Below are positions 1-6,334 of a DNA stretch of 10,719 nucleotides, in pieces. The DNA lies in the NCBI GenBank assembly GCA_050049355.1, contig JASFWK010000064.1, forward strand, positions 1 to 10,719, in the 5' to 3' direction. Both the position numbers and the translations under genes were made by a program. Position 1 is the stretch's first letter, and each line of letters starts with the position of its first letter. This stretch comes from JASFWK01 sp050049355. Lineage in GTDB: Bacteria > Chloroflexota > Anaerolineae > B4-G1 > DUEL01. The notes under the pieces are model-generated. The model did not search any database. It worked only from the letters and a program-made list of their open reading frames with translations, and was not told the DNA's origin.

Positions 1-2
1 CC

Positions 3-1331
3 CGCATGGTGGGAGCGGCCCAGTGGACGCTGGGTCTTACCGGCACCATCTACGGTGGTAAGGCCAGCGACATCTACTGGCTGCTCTACCGGCTGGGCAT
101 CAAGGACGTACGGCAGGTCTTCTCCTACCGCAGTTCGCGCAAATGGGTGCAGCGGTACGGAGTGCTCGAGGAGCGGACGTACGGCTCCAAGGGCACCTCC
201 GAGGACTACGGAGCCTTCAACGCCACGCGGCGCACCCGCAGACGGGTCACGGAGAAGCCGGGCGTCAGCCCGGGTATCCTCCGCTACCTGATCGACAACA
301 CGGTGTTCCTCGCGCTCAAGGACCTGGGCATCGGCCTGCCTCCCTACAAGGAGGAGCTGGCCGTGGTCCAGCCGTCCAAAGAGCAGTGGGAGCAGTACCA
401 CAAGATGAGCGAACACCTCAAGGCGATGGCGCGCAGCGATACGCGCTACCTATCTACCTGGCTCCAGTGGAGCCTGGGTCGTCCCAACAGCGCCTTCCGC
501 GACGAAGAGGTCGTCAAGATGTGGCGCGAGGACGGCGAGGTGGTGAGGCGCGAGCTGTTGGCTCGGTTACCGACCGTCGTGGGGGAGGAGGAGCTTCTTC
601 CCAAAGAGCGATGGCTGACCGACTACGCCCGTGCCGAGGTGGAGGCCGGGCGGAAGGTCCTGGTGTACTGTCGTCAGACGGGCACACGGGATATCCAGCC
701 CCGGCTGAAGCGCGTGCTGGAGGAGGCCGGGCTGCGAGCGGAGATCCTCAGCTCCGGTGTGGGAACGCGGGAGCGCGAGAAGTGGGTGCGCGTCAACGCG
801 CCCCGCGTCCACGTGCTGATCGTAAACCCACGCCTGGTTGAGACCGGTCTCGACCTGGTGCAGTTTGCCACCGTCGTGTTCTACGAGATCAACTACTCGT
901 TGTTCACGATGTGGCAGGCGATGCGCCGGGTCTGGAGACTGGGGCAGACGCAGCCGGTGAAGGTGGTCTTCGCCGCCTACGATGGCACGATGGAGGCGGA
1001 TGCCCTGGCTCTAATGGGCCAGAAGATGGGTGCCGCGCAGCTCCTCTACGGAGACGAGGTCGGCGGCGCTCTGGTGCCCGAGGACACCGGTGACTTCCTG
1101 ACCCAGCTGGCGCGGACGGTCCTGGAGGGCAAGGAGCTGCCTGATCTACAGGCACTATTTGCCGAGGCCCGGCCCACAACTGCGTCGGCCATGGGGAACC
1201 CCACGGCGAGGAGCCCACGTCTGCGCTTCAGCGTGGAGCTGCGGGAGCTGTGGTTGGAGGAGCTTGGCAGCGGAGGATCCCGGCGCCGCAGCGTGCCGGA
1301 CGCTCAGATGTCGCTCTTCGCCCCGGCGTAG
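3..1331 (+). CDS. SNF2-type superfamily 2 helicase, C-terminal part (5' end outside window)
   Basis: This is the back part of an ATP-dependent SF2/SNF2-like helicase or translocase. The frame stays open to the left edge, so the ATG at 6 is probably internal and the Walker A/B lobe lies outside. Counting from that Met, I see motif III-like LTGTIYGG (11-18), the start of the second RecA lobe KVLVYC (217-222), motif V NPRLVETGLDL (274-284) and motif VI QAMRRVWRLGQTQ (304-316) with its arginine-finger pattern. These residues are intact, so the visible part looks functional. A region of about 120 residues rich in charged residues separates the lobes. The tail ends in QMSLF (434-438), which matches the bacterial sliding-clamp-binding pattern QxxLF. 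A strong terminator follows the stop by 19 bases. Helicases of this kind occur on integrative elements and in defence loci; which applies here needs the upstream genes. Family call is firm, role is open. Confidence 0.82.
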   Translation, partial: RMVGAAQWTLGLTGTIYGGKASDIYWLLYRLGIKDVRQVFSYRSSRKWVQRYGVLEERTYGSKGTSEDYGAFNATRRTRRRVTEKPGVSPGILRYLIDNTVFLALKDLGIGLPPYKEELAVVQPSKEQWEQYHKMSEHLKAMARSDTRYLSTWLQWSLGRPNSAFRDEEVVKMWREDGEVVRRELLARLPTVVGEEELLPKERWLTDYARAEVEAGRKVLVYCRQTGTRDIQPRLKRVLEEAGLRAEILSSGVGTREREKWVRVNAPRVHVLIVNPRLVETGLDLVQFATVVFYEINYSLFTMWQAMRRVWRLGQTQPVKVVFAAYDGTMEADALALMGQKMGAAQLLYGDEVGGALVPEDTGDFLTQLARTVLEGKELPDLQALFAEARPTTASAMGNPTARSPRLRFSVELRELWLEELGSGGSRRRSVPDAQMSLFAPA

Positions 1332-1349
1332 AACCGACGAAGAACCACG

Positions 1350-1384
1350 AGCCCCCGGCCACTATGGGCGGGGGCTTTCTTTTC
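1350..1384 (+). terminator. Intrinsic terminator after the helicase gene
   Basis: AGCCCCCG (1350-1357) pairs perfectly with CGGGGGCT (1369-1376) around an 11-base loop, followed by the T-rich run TTCTTTT. It starts 19 bases after the helicase stop. The minus-strand operon ends in the same place, but the T-run favours the plus strand. Confidence 0.85.
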
Positions 1385-1688
1385 CTCGAAGGACGGCTAT
1401 TGGAATGGGCGGCCTGCGATGACGTTGGGATCTGCGAAGCAGCGGGCCTCGCCAGGATCGCGTATGGGCTTCTTCGCACGTCAGGGGAGTGAAATCGGGC
1501 ACGCTGAGCGGCTGCGCCAGGAGTGCGGCAATAGTGTCGTCGTCCTCCTGCGTCGCTTCCTCCTCCAATAGCAGGATGACTCTTACGTTGTCCGTGAAGC
1601 GCTTGCGATGTACCTCTGGTACCTCGATCATGCCGTCTCTGATCTTGGTCGCAAGCTCCACGGCATACACCACTCGCCTTTCCTTCAT
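1362..1688 (-). CDS. Small antitoxin-like protein, third gene of the toxin-antitoxin operon
   Basis: The first 75 or so residues (MKERRVVYAVELATKIRDG, then IEVPEVHRKRFTDNVRVILL, an acidic stretch, and VPDFTPLTCEEAHTR) have the layout of small antitoxins usually paired with PIN or RelE-type toxins: a short AbrB-like beta segment, then a peptide ending in a PLT.EEA helix. No partner toxin follows. It starts 9 bases after the stop of the DUF5615 gene, with no good ribosome binding site close by (GAGGA is about 19 bases upstream), so translation may depend on coupling. The last 30 residues are basic and proline-rich, unlike the family, and the reading frame runs into the helicase terminator hairpin. 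The natural C-terminus was probably lost together with the downstream toxin gene. Likely an orphan or truncated antitoxin; function inferred only. Confidence 0.6.
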   Translation of the reverse strand: MKERRVVYAVELATKIRDGMIEVPEVHRKRFTDNVRVILLLEEEATQEDDDTIAALLAQPLSVPDFTPLTCEEAHTRSWRGPLLRRSQRHRRPPIPIAVLRGKESPRP

Positions 1689-1697
1689 GTGGGGCGC

Positions 1698-2060
1698 TTA
1701 TCGTTCCTCGGGCAGCGGTATCATGCGGATACGATCATCTTCGACGACGGCAAAGTGCCCTGCCCAGTCAGTTCGACTTTCCAGGGCCGTCACGGCAACC
1801 CGGACCACGTGTGAAGGCGACGGCGCGGAGATCCGAAAAAGGACGATTCCGCCCAAAGCGGGAAGCTCTGAGCGGAAGGCCAGCTCACCGAAATCCTTAT
1901 CGAAGGTGATGAGGACGCGGCCTTCGGCCTGGGCGCGGTCTAGGACATCCGTATCCGTGCTGCCCGGCGCGTCGGAGCGTACCCATGCGATGTCGTGCCC
2001 TCTTTCCCGGAGGGCAACTACCATATCTCCAGGGACGTTCTCGTCTGCCAGGATGTGCAC
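1698..2060 (-). CDS. DUF5615 family PIN-like toxin
   Basis: A 120-residue protein with the DUF5615 (PIN-like, Mut7-C-related) pattern: N-terminal strand ILADENVP with acidic D6, then STDTDVLDRAQAEGRVLITFDKDFGEL (residues 34-60, shown in parts: D36/D38, and ITFDKDFG at 51-58). These acidic residues form the putative metal site of PIN-type RNases. The length is normal for the family. The start is GTG, 4 bases after the stop of the DUF433 gene, so the two are translationally coupled. DUF433-DUF5615 pairs are a recurrent predicted toxin-antitoxin arrangement in bacteria and archaea, with this protein as the presumed ribonuclease toxin. All key residues seem present, so it is likely intact. RNase activity is known for related PIN folds and is inferred here. 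Confidence 0.85.
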   Translation of the reverse strand: MHILADENVPGDMVVALRERGHDIAWVRSDAPGSTDTDVLDRAQAEGRVLITFDKDFGELAFRSELPALGGIVLFRISAPSPSHVVRVAVTALESRTDWAGHFAVVEDDRIRMIPLPEER

Positions 2061-2064
2061 GGCA

Positions 2065-2304
2065 TCACGCCCCAGATACTGCCAGGGGATAGACCTTCTC
2101 CATCTTCAAGGAGTTGCTGGCGTAGAGCAGGCAGGCCCGGATGTCATCTTGTGTCAGGCCGGGGTAGTTGCGCAGGATTTCCTCTTCTGTCCACCCCTGT
2201 GCCAAGAGGTCAATGATGAACTCGACGGCCAGGCGCGTACCCTTCACAATCGGCTTCCCTGCCAAGACTTGCGGATCGACGACAATGCGATCTTTCCAAT
2301 TCAT
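2065..2304 (-). CDS. DUF433 family antitoxin
   Basis: A 79-residue protein with the typical DUF433 sequence: RIVVDPQVLAGKPIVKGTRL, then DLLAQGWTEEEILRNYP and LTQDDIRACLLYA. The KGTRLAVEFIIDLLAQG part is the small helix-turn-helix-like region common to this family. It is the first gene of the operon and probably binds its own promoter and the DUF5615 toxin. I place the start at the ATG at 2304 rather than at the longer in-frame option (2337): GGAGGT lies 5 bases upstream of 2304, and the longer start would overlap the -10 box at 2329-2334. No internal damage is visible. Recognition of the family is firm; the antitoxin role is inferred from the gene pair. Confidence 0.87.
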   Translation of the reverse strand: MNWKDRIVVDPQVLAGKPIVKGTRLAVEFIIDLLAQGWTEEEILRNYPGLTQDDIRACLLYASNSLKMEKVYPLAVSGA

Positions 2305-2328
2305 CGCGCACCTCCCTGTTGTGGGGAA

Positions 2329-2356
2329 ATTGTACACTATCTCAGGTCTCCGTCAA
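2329..2356 (-). promoter_or_regulatory. Sigma70-type promoter of the DUF433/DUF5615 operon
   Basis: On the minus strand TTGACG (2356-2351) and TACAAT (2334-2329) are separated by 16 bases. Transcription would start near 2322, giving a leader of about 18 bases that contains the GGGAGGT ribosome binding site for the ATG at 2304. Confidence 0.75.
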
Positions 2357-2506
2357 CTCGCGTCTGTCTGGAGGAGGCACTAGGCCAGGGTCAAGGAGGC
2401 TGTCGGGATCGGGTAGAGATAGCGGGTGTAGGAGGAGACGCGCGACGTGCCCTCGCGGACGGTTCTGGTACCGGCTCTCTCGGAGATAACCGTGCTACCG
2501 CGAACG

Positions 2507-2571
2507 TCGCGGGGGTCGGACTTGAATCGGCGACCTTCAGGTTATGAACCCGATGGCGTCCTTGCCCCGGG
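2507..2571 (-). pseudogene. tRNA-Met(CAU) relic lacking the D-arm
   Basis: Read on the minus strand, the segment has an anticodon stem-loop TCGGG-TTCATAA-CCTGA (5 pairs, one G.U, anticodon CAT), variable loop AGGTC, T-loop TTCAAGT, and a 3' acceptor strand CCCCGCG plus discriminator A. The 5' strand CCCGGGG pairs with 6 of 7 acceptor bases. Only 11 bases lie between acceptor and anticodon stems where about 19 are expected, so the D-arm is mostly missing. The T-stem has two mismatches. There is no encoded CCA. It is most likely a decayed gene left by an earlier exchange or once carried by a phage. The remaining 150 bases up to the operon promoter hold nothing I recognise. Confidence 0.6.
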
Positions 2572-2600
2572 TTGCTTGTGTTCGGGGCTGATAACCGGCG

Positions 2601-2882
2601 TCAATCGCCCTTGCCCAGTTGCTCTAGCTTCCTCCGCAAGTCCTGGATGTGTGGGTGATTCAGCGGTAATTGGGAGTTCTCCAAAATGCGCAGCGCCCGC
2701 TCGTAACTGGCCCGCGCTCCCGCATAGTCGGCGATCATATCCAGGGGAGGGGCAGCCCACGGCAGGGCGAAGGACTCGAGCTCGATCCCGCGCCGACGGG
2801 TGTCGAGCTCGCGGATGTTCCCGACGAAGGCGGCCGATATGAGACCGCCGGATGTGGTGACATGGATTGTGGATCGGGTCAA
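2601..2882 (-). CDS. Short chimeric ORF: unknown N-terminal segment joined to a TPR tail
   Basis: This 93-residue ORF begins at a TTG with GAGG 6 bases upstream, 13 bases after the AbiEii stop, so it could be the third gene of that operon. Residues 1-45 (STIHVTTSGGL, then a stretch ending ESFALPW) are of unknown family. Residues from about 51 on (DYAGARASYERALRILEN, then PHIQDLRRKLEQLG) match the last repeat of Kinesin-light-chain-type tetratricopeptide proteins, such as those with an NB-ARC domain. A single isolated TPR after an unrelated start suggests a large protein that lost its middle by an in-frame deletion. A second, diverged copy of the first 17 codons lies upstream of abiEi, at 4667-4719. 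It may be translated but is probably a gene remnant. Confidence 0.5.
   Translation of the reverse strand: MTRSTIHVTTSGGLISAAFVGNIRELDTRRRGIELESFALPWAAPPLDMIADYAGARASYERALRILENSQLPLNHPHIQDLRRKLEQLGKGD
2829..2882 (-). repeat. Diverged direct repeat, copy A
   Basis: About 54 bases encoding TRSTIHVTTSGGL and flanking residues. It has a same-orientation counterpart at 4667-4719 encoding AQSITHITASGGL. By eye they share roughly 70 percent of bases, including the block TCCGGCGG. Together they bracket the AbiE pair. Confidence 0.6.
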
Positions 2883-2895
2883 AGAACCTCACAAG

Positions 2896-3780
2896 TTAGG
2901 ATAGCTGTGACAACTGGTCCTCAATCTGCCGCAACACCTCAACGGTCGTCATCCAGGCAGCCTCGAAATCCGCGGCGCGCGCATCACGAACGAGGTAGCT
3001 GAGGCGCCGATTCCAGTCCTCCTCAAAGCCAGAGCGTCGAGCCGCGACCTTCTGAACATCCAGCATCGCCATATCCAGACCCCTGGCCTCGAACTTGGCG
3101 GGCAACAGCGGGATCACATCGGCAAGCGCTACGCCAGCCTGCACCAAACGATGGACATCGTAGAGATCACGGGAGATAGCAAAGCGCCGCTGCCCACCGA
3201 CGGCGCGGATCTTCTCGGCCAATATCTCGGTCAACGCGTAGCAGGTAACGTTCGGCTGAGCAAGCGACGTCTCATCGGAATACGGGTGAATGAGAGGCCG
3301 CTCCACGGAAGGTAGCAGCACCTCCTCGTCGCGCGTGACGTCCATCCGGATCGCACGCGGGTTTCCACCCCACTCCAGCGGGCCTCGATAGTAGACGCGC
3401 ACCTGGTACGTCTCACTCCCATACTCATCGCGGACAGTCTCAAGCCGCGGGGGCGAGGCTCGATAGTGGGGACCACCTGCTTCCGTGGACCAGTGAGTGG
3501 CCCGCTCCACCCAGTCGAGCAGTTGCTCTGCGGCAAGCCAGGTCGTGGCGGTGAAATCCAGGTCCTCAGAGAAGCGGTAGTCGCCGAAGTAACACTTGCG
3601 CAGGCAGGTGCCCCCTTTGAAATAGAGCGACTCCGTGCCTTCGTTCGCTCCGTAGAATGCAGCGATGAACCAACCGAGACTGTAGTCGAGATCCAGTACC
3701 ATAGGGTCGGTGCCGGAACGCGCCGCCAGACGCCGTAGTTCTGCTTCGTCGATCACGGGTTGCTCTCCCCACATCGCCAC
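2896..3780 (-). CDS. AbiEii/AbiGii-type nucleotidyltransferase toxin
   Basis: A 294-residue protein of the AbiEii family, a DNA polymerase beta-like nucleotidyltransferase that acts as the toxin of type IV toxin-antitoxin and abortive infection systems. The core motif is visible as LYFKGGTCLRKCYFGDYRF then SEDLDF: KGGT at 55-58 and the metal-binding pair D73/D75. The third acidic position is probably D147 in RMDVTRDE. Further family marks are EILAEKIRA (185-193) and RDLYDVHRL (204-212). All are intact. The start is GTG at 3780 or ATG at 3774. Both lie inside the end of the antitoxin gene (28-base overlap), so the toxin is translated by coupling. Known members block growth by modifying a cellular RNA or nucleotide; the exact target of this one cannot be read from sequence. 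Length is normal for the family. Confidence 0.9.
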   Translation of the reverse strand: MAMWGEQPVIDEAELRRLAARSGTDPMVLDLDYSLGWFIAAFYGANEGTESLYFKGGTCLRKCYFGDYRFSEDLDFTATTWLAAEQLLDWVERATHWSTEAGGPHYRASPPRLETVRDEYGSETYQVRVYYRGPLEWGGNPRAIRMDVTRDEEVLLPSVERPLIHPYSDETSLAQPNVTCYALTEILAEKIRAVGGQRRFAISRDLYDVHRLVQAGVALADVIPLLPAKFEARGLDMAMLDVQKVAARRSGFEEDWNRRLSYLVRDARAADFEAAWMTTVEVLRQIEDQLSQLS

Positions 3781-4583
3781 GTTTCGTCCGCGTTGACACG
3801 CAGTCGCCAGCGGGTCACAATGCGTCCTGCGTCGGCATCCTGCCCAGGCTCAAGGGCGACGATGCCGGAGGAAAGCGAGCGACGCCAGCGAGCCAGTAGC
3901 TCCTCTCGGTCAGAAAAGGGTAGCTCCAAGTTTTCCACCAGGTAGCCGATGCGCTTCAAAGGACTGCCCGTGGGCCAACGATGCAGATAGTCGTCGAGCC
4001 TCTGCCAATCAAGGTCGTTCCAGGCCGCGCGCAGGGCCTGGGCCAGTTGAGCGATGCCGCCGCTCAGGTCGGGACGGTCAGCAGCGTCCACGAGCGTCTT
4101 CTCCCGATTGGTGACGTAGATCGGTTGGGCGTCCAGCGCCCGCTCGGCCATGCCGAAGAACTTGGATTCGACAACGGTGACGAAGCGGTAAGTAACGCCC
4201 AAGACTACCTTTTCCCGCTGGTGTTTACGGGACGTGGACTGAACGAAGACAGTGTGGGGAATCTGCTCAGTCATGTGCCAGTAGTGGAGAGCCGACCAGT
4301 AGGCGATGGCAGCCGGCTGGATCAGGTGCGGGGCGATCACCAGCGCGCTCTCCGACCAGGCGCGGTCTGGCCCCGCCTCCAGGGGGACAATCATATAGGT
4401 GCCGCGTTCCAGGCGGTGCAGCCAACCCCCTTTTTCCAGGCGTCCCAGGACGTTGGTCGTGTAGGCGGCGTTCCCCCAGAACTCCCGTGCCTGCTCGACG
4501 GTGAAGACCCTCTTGCCCTGCGAGGCGAAGGTGATGAGGAACTTCGCTTCTTGGGGGCCGAGGCCGGTTACATTTTGTGACAC
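3753..4583 (-). CDS. AbiEi-type antitoxin / autorepressor
   Basis: First gene of the AbiE pair, 276 residues from my chosen start. The N-terminal part (about residues 8-70) is a winged helix, ending in the signature GGWLHRLERGTYMIVP. The remainder is the AbiEi C-terminal domain, with AYWSALHYWHMTEQIP and YVTNREKTLVDAADRPDLSGG-like stretches (shown in part) that place toxin-neutralising function there. In studied AbiE systems this protein represses its own operon by binding inverted repeats. Here a perfect inverted repeat sits directly at the start. I prefer GTG at 4583, with GGGAG 8 bases upstream; the TTG at 4598 would lie upstream of that ribosome binding site. The last codons overlap the toxin start. 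No damage is visible. Confidence 0.88.
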   Translation of the reverse strand: MSQNVTGLGPQEAKFLITFASQGKRVFTVEQAREFWGNAAYTTNVLGRLEKGGWLHRLERGTYMIVPLEAGPDRAWSESALVIAPHLIQPAAIAYWSALHYWHMTEQIPHTVFVQSTSRKHQREKVVLGVTYRFVTVVESKFFGMAERALDAQPIYVTNREKTLVDAADRPDLSGGIAQLAQALRAAWNDLDWQRLDDYLHRWPTGSPLKRIGYLVENLELPFSDREELLARWRRSLSSGIVALEPGQDADAGRIVTRWRLRVNADETWRCGESNP

Positions 4584-4612
4584 GAAACACACTCCCAAAG
4601 ATTAGTTTCGTG
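4581..4612. promoter_or_regulatory. Inverted-repeat operator of the AbiE operon
   Basis: CACGAAAC (4581-4588) and GTTTCGTG (4605-4612) are perfect 8-base inverted arms, 24 bases centre to centre, separated by 16 bases. One arm covers the predicted transcription start and the other the start codon and first codons of abiEi. A bound antitoxin would block both transcription start and clearance. Confidence 0.7.
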
Positions 4613-4618
4613 ACGCAT

Positions 4619-4651
4619 AGTATATCACATTCTCGCTGCGGGAAAAGTCAA
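4619..4651 (-). promoter_or_regulatory. Promoter of the AbiE operon
   Basis: On the minus strand TATACT (4624-4619) is preceded by TG and one base, an extended -10 box. TTGACT (4651-4646) lies 21 bases further upstream, too far for an ideal -35, so the extended -10 may carry the activity. Transcription should start close to 4612, in the operator arm. Confidence 0.6.
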
Positions 4652-4666
4652 CCTCCCGTGATTCCA

Positions 4667-4719
4667 GGCGGCCCGACCAGCCCGCCGGAGGCGGTGATGT
4701 GCGTTATGGATTGGGCATA
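4667..4719 (-). repeat. Diverged direct repeat, copy B
   Basis: Encodes AQSITHITASGGL, matching the start of the chimeric ORF at 2601-2882. The frame here stops at a TGA that overlaps the TTGACT box of the AbiE promoter, and in-frame TGA codons also lie upstream, so this copy is a dead fragment. Between it and the insertion sequence (4720-4880) I see no gene. A minus-strand stretch reading SIEQWAGVLGKAYYICRET looks protein-like and may be another remnant. Confidence 0.55.
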
Positions 4720-4880
4720 GAGTCTCAGTTTGTGCTGCAATCATCATTGGGCTGCGGCCACCGCCATCAAGTTTCCCGACAAATGTAGTACGCTTTGCCC
4801 AAGACGCCCGCCCATTGCTCGATAGATTCACTCTAAACCGTCTAGCCCGCTACGCGCTGATGCACTATGAGGGTGGTCAC

Positions 4881-6057
4881 GTGGAAGTTTTCTCTCAAGA
4901 ATCGCTAAAGCGCACTCCACATGGTTCTCTCGCTAGATTTCCAGAGCATTATGGACAACACTGAAGCCACCCAGTATCATCATTTGCTCTTGCAGTTTCT
5001 TCTTCCAGTGATAAGGATGTCGTTGAACGTTCGAGTAATCCAAAGCGGCGTCAAGGGCCTCACTCAGTTCATCCAGCGTTTCAAAGCACCTGCCCTTGAG
5101 GGCCAAGGAGCGCAGCTGTTTCCACCACGGCTCAATCATGTTCAACCAACAAGCATGTTTCCGGATGAACTGGAGCCGGATCTCCGGCCAAGCCGCCAAA
5201 GCAAGCCGAGTTTGATGGTTGGTATGGATACTCAGGTTGTCTCCAATGATCAACCAACAATCGGCTGGTAATGCGGTCACGATCTTCTCGATCAACCGGA
5301 TATAGCTGGCACTGTCACAGCTGGGGCTCAACAAGATAGTCCCTTGTCCAGTGACGGGCTCGAACGCTCCGTGAACCCACAGCTTACCCCGCCGACCATC
5401 GTCCTGCTCGAACGTGGCCCGGTTGCGTCCCATGATCCACTCCTCGCCCGGATAGGTCTTGGCGGAAATGGGTCCCATCTTATCAACGCAAACCACCCTC
5501 ATCTTCGGAAGCGGCGTCACATAGGCCTGGATGATAGATCCCGTTTTTCCACGAACTGTGGGTCGTGTTGCTCCGCCTCGTGGAACCAGCTTTGCTGTCG
5601 CCCTCTTCGTCCATCCAGTTCCAAATGGTCCAGTCGGAAAGGTGGACCCCGCGGCGCTGCTTAAGTGCTCTGTGCAGCCGCTCCAGTGTCCGCAACTCAG
5701 GGACACCCCAGAGGCGCGGCTTCTGAAGGGCCAAGCTGATCAGCGCACTTCGCACCTCTTGGCTATGCGTCGGCTTCCGCCCTGAACGAGGACGATCGGC
5801 TTTTCTAATTATGCGCCCAAATACCTGGTAACGATGTCTTGGCTCATGCACGTCTTTTCGCTCCTTGACCCGCTTGGTCCGGTGTGCTAGCATAGACACG
5901 AGAGAAAGCGAATCCGATCCCCCCAGTCTACCCAACCGCGCTGCCATCAGTCCCAGCCTGATCTGGCGTGCTCGTCCTCTGTCCTGGAATCTTGACAACT
6001 GCATAAGCCCAACCGATCAACAGATCAACCGTGTAACTGTTGAGAAGTAACTGCCAC
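4881..6057 (-). mobile_element. IS630-type insertion sequence with degenerate ends
   Basis: An element of about 1.18 kb holds a broken IS630 transposase gene. Imperfect terminal inverted repeats lie at 4881-4903 (starting GTGGAAGTT) and 6035-6057 (reverse complement starting GTGGCAGTT). They match at 16 of 23 positions. IS630 elements insert at TA. TA occurs at 4866-4867 on the left but not directly next to these repeats, so the true tips may lie some bases outside. The size is typical for the family. Confidence 0.6.
4933..6004 (-). pseudogene. IS630-type DDE transposase, frameshifted
   Basis: The catalytic domain is complete in one frame: VVCVDKMGPIS (first Asp), LIIGDNLSIHTN (second Asp) and LNMIEPWWKQL (Glu). 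The N-terminal part, with RPRSGRKP and the helix VHLSDWTIWNWMDEEG, is in another frame. The linker is in the third frame, reading QSWFHEAEQHDPQFVEKR. Restoring one base near 5597 and one in the CCC at 5540-5542 would join all three frames into one family-like sequence ending VEKRGSIIQAYVTPL, so two single-base deletions broke it. The helix-turn-helix region before RPRSGRKP (about 5790-5900) also looks disturbed: MSQDIVTRYLGA appears in a different frame. It is a decaying gene rather than a programmed frameshift, which would need only one shift. Confidence 0.8.
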
Positions 6058-6120
6058 AGGGGTGCAACTGACTAACTCGACGGCGAGGTTCAGACCTTGC
6101 CCTGTCACGTTGCACTCCTG
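6057..6120. repeat. Nested inverted repeat next to the insertion sequence
   Basis: Outer arms of 12 bases (6057-6068 and 6109-6120) match at 11 of 12 positions. Inside them GGCGAGGT (6082-6089) and ACCTTGCC (6094-6101) form an 8-pair hairpin with one G.U and loop TCAG. No T-run follows. The outer left arm touches the end of the insertion sequence. The rest of the gap up to the recombinase (6121-6334) has no gene. It contains GGCGCTGATC twice (6150-6159 and 6237-6246) in direct orientation. Confidence 0.5.
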
Positions 6121-6278
6121 CTTTCGTTTCCAGACTTCAGGGTATCTCGGGCGCTGATCACTCGCATCCGACCAGGCCAGCCAACCAAAGACTCTCGATG
6201 CAACCTCCCTCAGACTCCCGTCGTTGCCAGCCGACCGGCGCTGATCGGACGTCGGGGGTTTTCTGTTGTGGAAATATG

Positions 6279-6302
6279 GCGTATCCTATTGGGACGATAC
6301 GC
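6279..6302. promoter_or_regulatory. Palindrome upstream of the recombinase gene
   Basis: GCGTATC (6279-6285) and GATACGC (6296-6302) are perfect 7-base arms around 10 bases, 33 bases before the recombinase start. This is a plausible operator or recombinase-binding site. No clear -35/-10 pair could be assigned near it. Confidence 0.4.
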
Positions 6303-6334
6303 TGTCACACATCACTACATAGGAGGTAGCATCA

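Noticed and set aside
1489..2547. 352-codon plus-strand reading frame across the toxin-antitoxin operon
   Set aside because: It is antisense to three recognisable minus-strand genes, has a Ser/Arg-rich composition with no domain, and ends inside the tRNA relic.
5483..6004. IS630 transposase made by a programmed frameshift of two overlapping frames
   Set aside because: The linker that matches the family is in the third frame, so two separate corrections are needed, which points to mutation.
6057..6120. Integron-type attC recombination site
   Set aside because: The outer arms GTGCAAC/GTTGCAC do not fit the RYYYAAC/GTTRRRY core consensus, and the neighbouring recombinase lacks any visible integron-specific insert.
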